Source of the DNA: Prevotella sp. UBA3294
GTDB taxonomy: Bacteria; Bacteroidota; Bacteroidia; Bacteroidales; Bacteroidaceae
DNA length: 25,541 nucleotides
Direction: 5' to 3'
NCBI GenBank assembly: GCA_002361535.1
Contig: DETG01000055.1
Location: 21,903-47,443 of the forward strand
The position numbers and the translations under genes were made by a program. The notes beneath the pieces are model-generated. The model was not told the origin of the DNA, ran no database searches, and saw only the letters and a list, made by a program, of their open reading frames with translations. The first letter of the stretch is position 1. Each line of letters begins with the position of its first letter. Positions 21,881 through 25,541 of the stretch are shown here, piece after piece.

Positions 21881-23452
21881 ATGACAAACTATTTATTGGA
21901 AATCAGTGCTGGTACGATTGATTGGTCAAGGGCGCAGTTCGCCCTGACGGCCATCTATCACTGGCTGTTTGTCCCACTAACACTGGGACTGGCTGTGATT
22001 ATGGGCATCATGGAGACATGCTACTACCGTACAAAGAAACGCTTCTGGAAAGATACAGCGAAGTTCTGGCAGAAACTGTTCGGAATCAACTTCGCTATGG
22101 GTGTTGCCACGGGAATCATTCTCGAATTCGAATTCGGTACGAACTGGAGCAACTATTCATGGTTCGTCGGGGATATCTTTGGAGCACCACTCGCCATTGA
22201 GGGCATCGTGGCCTTTTTCATGGAGTCAACTTTTGTGGCTGTGATGTATTTTGGATGGAACAAGGTTTCGAGGGGCTTCCATTTGGCTTCTACATGGCTT
22301 ACCGGACTGGGTGCAACGATTTCTGCCTGGTGGATTCTTGTGGCTAACGCTTGGATGCAATACCCGGTGGGATGTGAGTTTAATCCTGATACGGTGCGTA
22401 ACGAAATGGTGTCATTCTTCGATGTGGCCCTGTCTCCATTTGCCGTAACAAAATTCTGTCATACGGTGATCTCTGCATGGATCATCGGTGCTGTGTTCGT
22501 AGTGGCGGTGAGCTGCTGGTACCTGATGAAGAAACGTGAAACGGAAATGGCATTGAAAAGTATGCGCATCGGGGCGATCGTCGGACTGGTGGCCTCAGTC
22601 CTGGCTGCTGCAACGGGACACATTTCTGGAGAACAGGTTGCCGAGAAACAACCGATGAAGCTGGCAGCTATGGAAGCTCTTTACAATGGTGGAATAGATC
22701 AGGGACTGACGGCGGTGGCCTGGGTGAACCCTTTCCAACAGCCTGACTATACTGCCGAACAAGAGCCGCCTCTGCGTATTGCCATGCCTTATGCTCTCTC
22801 CCTGATGGCTACCCGCGATATTCATGGATATGTGCCGGGGGTGAATGATCTGCTAAACGGATATACGAAGCCTGACGGGACCAGGGAACCTTCGGCAGAT
22901 GAGAAGATTGCTTGCGGAAAGAAGGCTATCATGGCATTGTCAGAATATCGCAAGGCAAAAGCTGCTGGGGATGAAAAGACCGCGAAAATACAGGCAGGGA
23001 TCATTTCTGACAATTTTAAGTATTTTGGCTATGGATACATCAAGGACAAAAGCGAACTGGTGCCGTATATCCCAATTAACTTCTGGGCATTCCGCTTGAT
23101 GGTGGGATTGGGATGTCTCTTCATCTTATTCTTTGCTGTGATCCTCTTCATGGATTGGCGAAAGAAAGATCTCGCCAATCTGCCTAAATGGCATTATGTG
23201 GTGGCAATCGCTTTGGTGCCTCTGGCTTATATCGCCAGTGAGAGCGGATGGCTCGTGGCTGAGTTCGGACGTCAGCCGTGGACTATCCAAGATATGTTGC
23301 CGGTGGGGGCTTCTGTGTCGGATATAAAAGCAGGCTCCGTGGCACTAACCTTCTTTATTTTCCTATTCTTGTTCACAACGATGCTTGCTGTGGAACTGAA
23401 TATTATGTTCAAACAGATAAAAAAAGGACCGGAACATGCTGTCCAGTCATGA
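21881..23452 (+). CDS. cydA: Cytochrome bd ubiquinol/menaquinol oxidase subunit I
   Basis: This 523-residue membrane protein carries the three hemes of cytochrome bd and oxidises menaquinol while reducing oxygen to water. Expected heme ligands are visible by alignment of local motifs with the E. coli enzyme: His27 in LTAIYHWLF, His194 in KFCHTVISAW and Met407 in FRLMVGLG. Acidic residues of the proton path are present in PLAIEGIVAFFMEST (Glu108 and Glu115), and the Q-loop motif EQVAEKQPMKLAAMEA keeps the Lys260/Glu265 pair. The GRQPWTIQDMLPV segment near 463-475 is invariant in the family. The region between the Q-loop motif and Met407 contains a charged insert (about 315-395) typical of Bacteroidetes CydA. 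In anaerobes this enzyme is used for oxygen detoxification and nanaerobic respiration. It is co-transcribed with DUF4492 and cydB. Confidence 0.97.
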   Translation: MTNYLLEISAGTIDWSRAQFALTAIYHWLFVPLTLGLAVIMGIMETCYYRTKKRFWKDTAKFWQKLFGINFAMGVATGIILEFEFGTNWSNYSWFVGDIFGAPLAIEGIVAFFMESTFVAVMYFGWNKVSRGFHLASTWLTGLGATISAWWILVANAWMQYPVGCEFNPDTVRNEMVSFFDVALSPFAVTKFCHTVISAWIIGAVFVVAVSCWYLMKKRETEMALKSMRIGAIVGLVASVLAAATGHISGEQVAEKQPMKLAAMEALYNGGIDQGLTAVAWVNPFQQPDYTAEQEPPLRIAMPYALSLMATRDIHGYVPGVNDLLNGYTKPDGTREPSADEKIACGKKAIMALSEYRKAKAAGDEKTAKIQAGIISDNFKYFGYGYIKDKSELVPYIPINFWAFRLMVGLGCLFILFFAVILFMDWRKKDLANLPKWHYVVAIALVPLAYIASESGWLVAEFGRQPWTIQDMLPVGASVSDIKAGSVALTFFIFLFLFTTMLAVELNIMFKQIKKGPEHAVQS

Positions 23453-23486
23453 TCTGTAAAATGTATAATTGTCAAAACGAATGATT

Positions 23487-24629
23487 ATGTCATACGATTT
23501 CTTGCAACATTATTGGTGGTTTTTGGTATCTTTGTTGGGAGCCCTCTTGGTGTTCCTGATGTTTGTACAAGGTGGAAACTCCTTGATATTCAGCTTAGGA
23601 CACACAGCAGAGGAACGAAGACTGCTGATCAACAGTACTGGTAGGAAATGGGAACTGACCTTTACTACGCTGGTTACTTTCGGAGGGGCATTCTTTGCTT
23701 CATTTCCTTTATTCTACAGCACAAGCTTCGGAGGCGCTTATTGGCTGTGGATGATTATCTTGTTCTCTTTCGTGCTACAGGCAGTGAGCTATGAATTCCA
23801 AAACAAATTGGGGAATTTCCTCGGACCGAAAACATTTCAATGGTGTTTAGTCCTGAATGGTATCATCGGACCGCTGCTGATAGGCGGAGCCGTGGCAACA
23901 TTCTTCAATGGGTCGAATTTCTTGATTGAGAAGGCAAACCTGACGGATGGCATGCAGCCGATCATTAGTAAGTGGGCGAATGCAAGCAATGGGTTGGATG
24001 CCTTGTTGGATCCTTGGAATCTAATTCTTGGCTTTGCTGTGCTGTTCCTGGCTCGCGTTTTAGGACTCTTATATTATATAAATAATGTACGCGATGAGGT
24101 GATAGAGAGTAGGGCTACTGTGCAACTTGTGGGGAATACTATTACTTTCCTCATTTTCTTCTTGGCTTTTGTGATACGCACCCTCATGAAAGATGGGTAT
24201 GCATATGATCCTGTCACTGGCGTGGTCATGATGGAACCGATGAAATACTTACATAATTTGTTTGATATGTGGTATCTTCTGATCATTCTCCTGGTGGGGG
24301 TTGCCCTCGTACTATATGGCATCGTCCGCACGATAGTGAGTAAGACCTTTAACAAGGGAATCTGGCCGACGGGAATAGGAGTGGTGCTCACCGTCTTGGT
24401 CTTATTGCTGATAGCGGGATGGAATAATACTGCTTATTATCCTTCAAATGCCGACTTGCAAAGCAGCCTGACAATTGCGAACTCTTGTAGCAGCGAGTTC
24501 ACACTGCGTACAATGGCGGTCGTGAGCCTGTTGATACCGTTTGTGCTGGCCTATATCGCCTACGCTTGGTATTCTCTTGATAAAAAGAAAATAGATAAAA
24601 CTGAAATAAAAAATGGTGAAGCGTATTGA
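23487..24629 (+). CDS. cydB: Cytochrome bd oxidase subunit II
   Basis: This 380-residue integral membrane protein is the partner of CydA. The start MSYDFLQHYWWFLVSLLGALLVFLMFVQGGNSL fits the family, and about eight to nine hydrophobic helices follow. FxQGG and the GRKWELTFTTLVTFGGAFFASFPLFYSTSFGGAYW block in the second and third helices are typical of CydB. I prefer the ATG at 23487; an in-frame ATG at 23481 adds only two residues, and the longer frame from 23469 would need a TTG start. The gene begins 34 bases after cydA. Its last codons overlap the start of the prolyl isomerase gene by 17 bases, which suggests translational coupling. Confidence 0.95.
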   Translation: MSYDFLQHYWWFLVSLLGALLVFLMFVQGGNSLIFSLGHTAEERRLLINSTGRKWELTFTTLVTFGGAFFASFPLFYSTSFGGAYWLWMIILFSFVLQAVSYEFQNKLGNFLGPKTFQWCLVLNGIIGPLLIGGAVATFFNGSNFLIEKANLTDGMQPIISKWANASNGLDALLDPWNLILGFAVLFLARVLGLLYYINNVRDEVIESRATVQLVGNTITFLIFFLAFVIRTLMKDGYAYDPVTGVVMMEPMKYLHNLFDMWYLLIILLVGVALVLYGIVRTIVSKTFNKGIWPTGIGVVLTVLVLLLIAGWNNTAYYPSNADLQSSLTIANSCSSEFTLRTMAVVSLLIPFVLAYIAYAWYSLDKKKIDKTEIKNGEAY

Positions 24630-25326
24630 AGTCTTTCTGACTCTTTCTTTGTTGATCGTCGCTCTTGTTGGTGGTATTTTGCCGATGAGTGCACAAGAAG
24701 TTGTGGAACAGAAGGAAGCTGTCTTAGAAACGGATAGCGGACGTATCCGTATTGCTCTCTATAACGAGACTCCTCTGCACCGTGATAATTTTGTTAAATT
24801 GGTGAGGGAGGGATTCTACGACGGCCTGTTGTTCCACCGGGTAATAGAGAACTTCATGATCCAAACGGGTGATAGCCTGAGCAGACATGCTGCTGAAGGA
24901 CAGCTGCTGGGAGATGGGAGTTACGAAAAATACAAAATACCGGCAGAAATCCTTTTCCCGAAAATCTTTCATAAGAAAGGGTGTATTGCTGCTGCACGTG
25001 AGGGTGATGACGTGAATCCACGTCGGGAGTCATCTATGTGCCAGTTCTATATCGTATGGGGAAAAAGATATAACGGTAACATGATGGATGATGTGGAAGA
25101 GAGAATCATCAGAAATACTGGTGAAACGGTCACGTTTCCTGCTGAAGTAAGAGACGCCTATTATAAATATGGTGGAACTCCTCATCTGGATAAACAATAT
25201 ACAGTGTTCGGTGAGGTGAAAGAGGGCATGGAAGTGGTAGAGAAAATCATGAAAACCGAAACCGATTCAAATGATCGTCCGCTAAAGGATATAAGAATCA
25301 TACGTGCTTATATGGTCGATGAATGA
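24613..25326 (+). CDS. Exported cyclophilin-type peptidyl-prolyl cis-trans isomerase
   Basis: This 237-residue protein has a signal peptide (about 1-27, ending LPMSA before QEV), so it is periplasmic or secreted. The cyclophilin domain begins VLETDSGRIRIALYNETPLHRDNFVKLVREGFYDGLLFHRVIENFMIQTGD; FHRV and FMIQTGD contain the Arg, Phe and Gln expected at the active site. QFYIVWG and QYTVFGEVKEGMEVVEKI are later family motifs. Relative to small cyclophilins there is an insert of about 40 residues (about 145-190, NMMDDVEERIIRNTG through RDAYYKYGG), as in other Bacteroidetes members. The ATG lies inside the end of cydB, so the gene is probably translated from the cyd mRNA. A role in folding exported proteins is known for the family; a specific link to cytochrome bd is not established. 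Confidence 0.92.
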   Translation: MVKRIEVFLTLSLLIVALVGGILPMSAQEVVEQKEAVLETDSGRIRIALYNETPLHRDNFVKLVREGFYDGLLFHRVIENFMIQTGDSLSRHAAEGQLLGDGSYEKYKIPAEILFPKIFHKKGCIAAAREGDDVNPRRESSMCQFYIVWGKRYNGNMMDDVEERIIRNTGETVTFPAEVRDAYYKYGGTPHLDKQYTVFGEVKEGMEVVEKIMKTETDSNDRPLKDIRIIRAYMVDE

Positions 25327-25395
25327 GCCTTTTTCTTGATTTGTGTCAAGAAAGCGGAAAATTTTGCATTCGGGCTGAAAATAATCGTTGAAATA

Positions 25396-25427
25396 TTTGG
25401 CGGGTATAGTTTTTTGCCGTACCTTTG
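25396..25427 (+). promoter_or_regulatory. Strong promoter, probably of a ribosomal RNA operon
   Basis: TTTG at 25396-25399, 20 bases, TACCTTTG at 25420-25427, an ideal Bacteroidetes promoter. Transcription would start near 25434. No open frame follows to the window end, and the downstream sequence looks like a 16S rRNA leader. A weak hairpin TTTCTTGA/TCAAGAAA at 25332-25353, without a T run, may end the upstream operon. Confidence 0.75.
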
Positions 25428-25433
25428 CATCCG

Positions 25434-25541
25434 CTTTCGCGCTGAAATCAGCGCGTCGGCTGAGAAAGAGTTCTTTGAAAGATTTACATAGACAGAAGTA
25501 GTACAAGAAGCGAGCGCCCTGTCTTTGGGGTGCTTGGGTAG
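25434..25541 (+). other. Probable leader of a ribosomal RNA operon (16S lies beyond the window)
   Basis: A compact GC hairpin (CGCGCTG, loop AAAT, CAGCGCG at 25438-25455) opens the predicted transcript. It is followed by GAGTTCTTTGAAAGATTTAC and AGTAGTACAAGAAGCG, which resemble the boxA-like antitermination and leader sequences that precede 16S genes in Bacteroidales. This is recognition from memory rather than a computed match. The mature 16S start is not inside the window. Confidence 0.6.

Overview
The window reads as chromosomal DNA of a Prevotella-like member of the Bacteroidales. The signs are a SusC/SusD pair with Bacteroidetes-type lipobox and plug, repeated promoters of the Bacteroidetes form TTTG-N(17-21)-TAnnTTTG, the DUF4492-cydA-cydB arrangement, a Mrp ATPase with an N-terminal DUF59 domain, and the decayed end of a secreted protein with the WYTLxGxR...KGIYIxNGKK tail that is common in Prevotella. 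The genus is an inference; no 16S sequence is inside the window.

Layout. (1) 1-2.9 kb: the 3' part of clpB, a strong terminator, a promoter, then a type I glutamine synthetase. (2) 2.9-8.1 kb, minus strand: a SusC/SusD outer-membrane uptake pair with its own promoter and no adjacent enzyme or regulator. (3) 8.1-11.5 kb, minus strand: a two-gene operon of an ADP-forming acyl-CoA synthetase and an iron-dependent alcohol dehydrogenase, which suggests fermentative end-product metabolism. (4) 11.5-13.8 kb: about 2.3 kb without an intact gene, packed with at least eight kinds of repeat, plus one pseudogene fragment and a set of tandem promoter-bearing repeats. (5) 13.8-15.0 kb: a Mrp/NBP35-type P-loop ATPase. 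(6) 15.0-21.4 kb, minus strand: a five-gene efflux operon in the order membrane-anchored coiled-coil protein, TolC-like protein, HlyD-like adaptor, ABC-2 permease, ABC-2 permease. It has no ATPase gene, and repeat arrays are inserted between its genes. (7) 21.5-25.3 kb: DUF4492 protein, cytochrome bd oxidase subunits I and II, and a secreted cyclophilin-type prolyl isomerase overlapping the end of cydB. (8) 25.4 kb to the end: a strong promoter and what looks like the leader of a ribosomal RNA operon.

Most of the genes belong to well-known families. The least explained DNA is the 11.5-13.8 kb repeat tract. It contains two degenerate arrays with an exact 22-bp period that share a GACTCT/AGAGTC core in opposite orientation around a 17-bp imperfect hairpin, and a 344-bp element bounded by inverted repeats and filled with 47-bp tandem units. 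Related repeat families (the CCCTCCCTTTGGGAGGG module and the 7-bp TGAACTW unit) recur between genes of the efflux operon, so the same repeats have spread to both places. I saw no CRISPR array, transposase, phage gene or tRNA.
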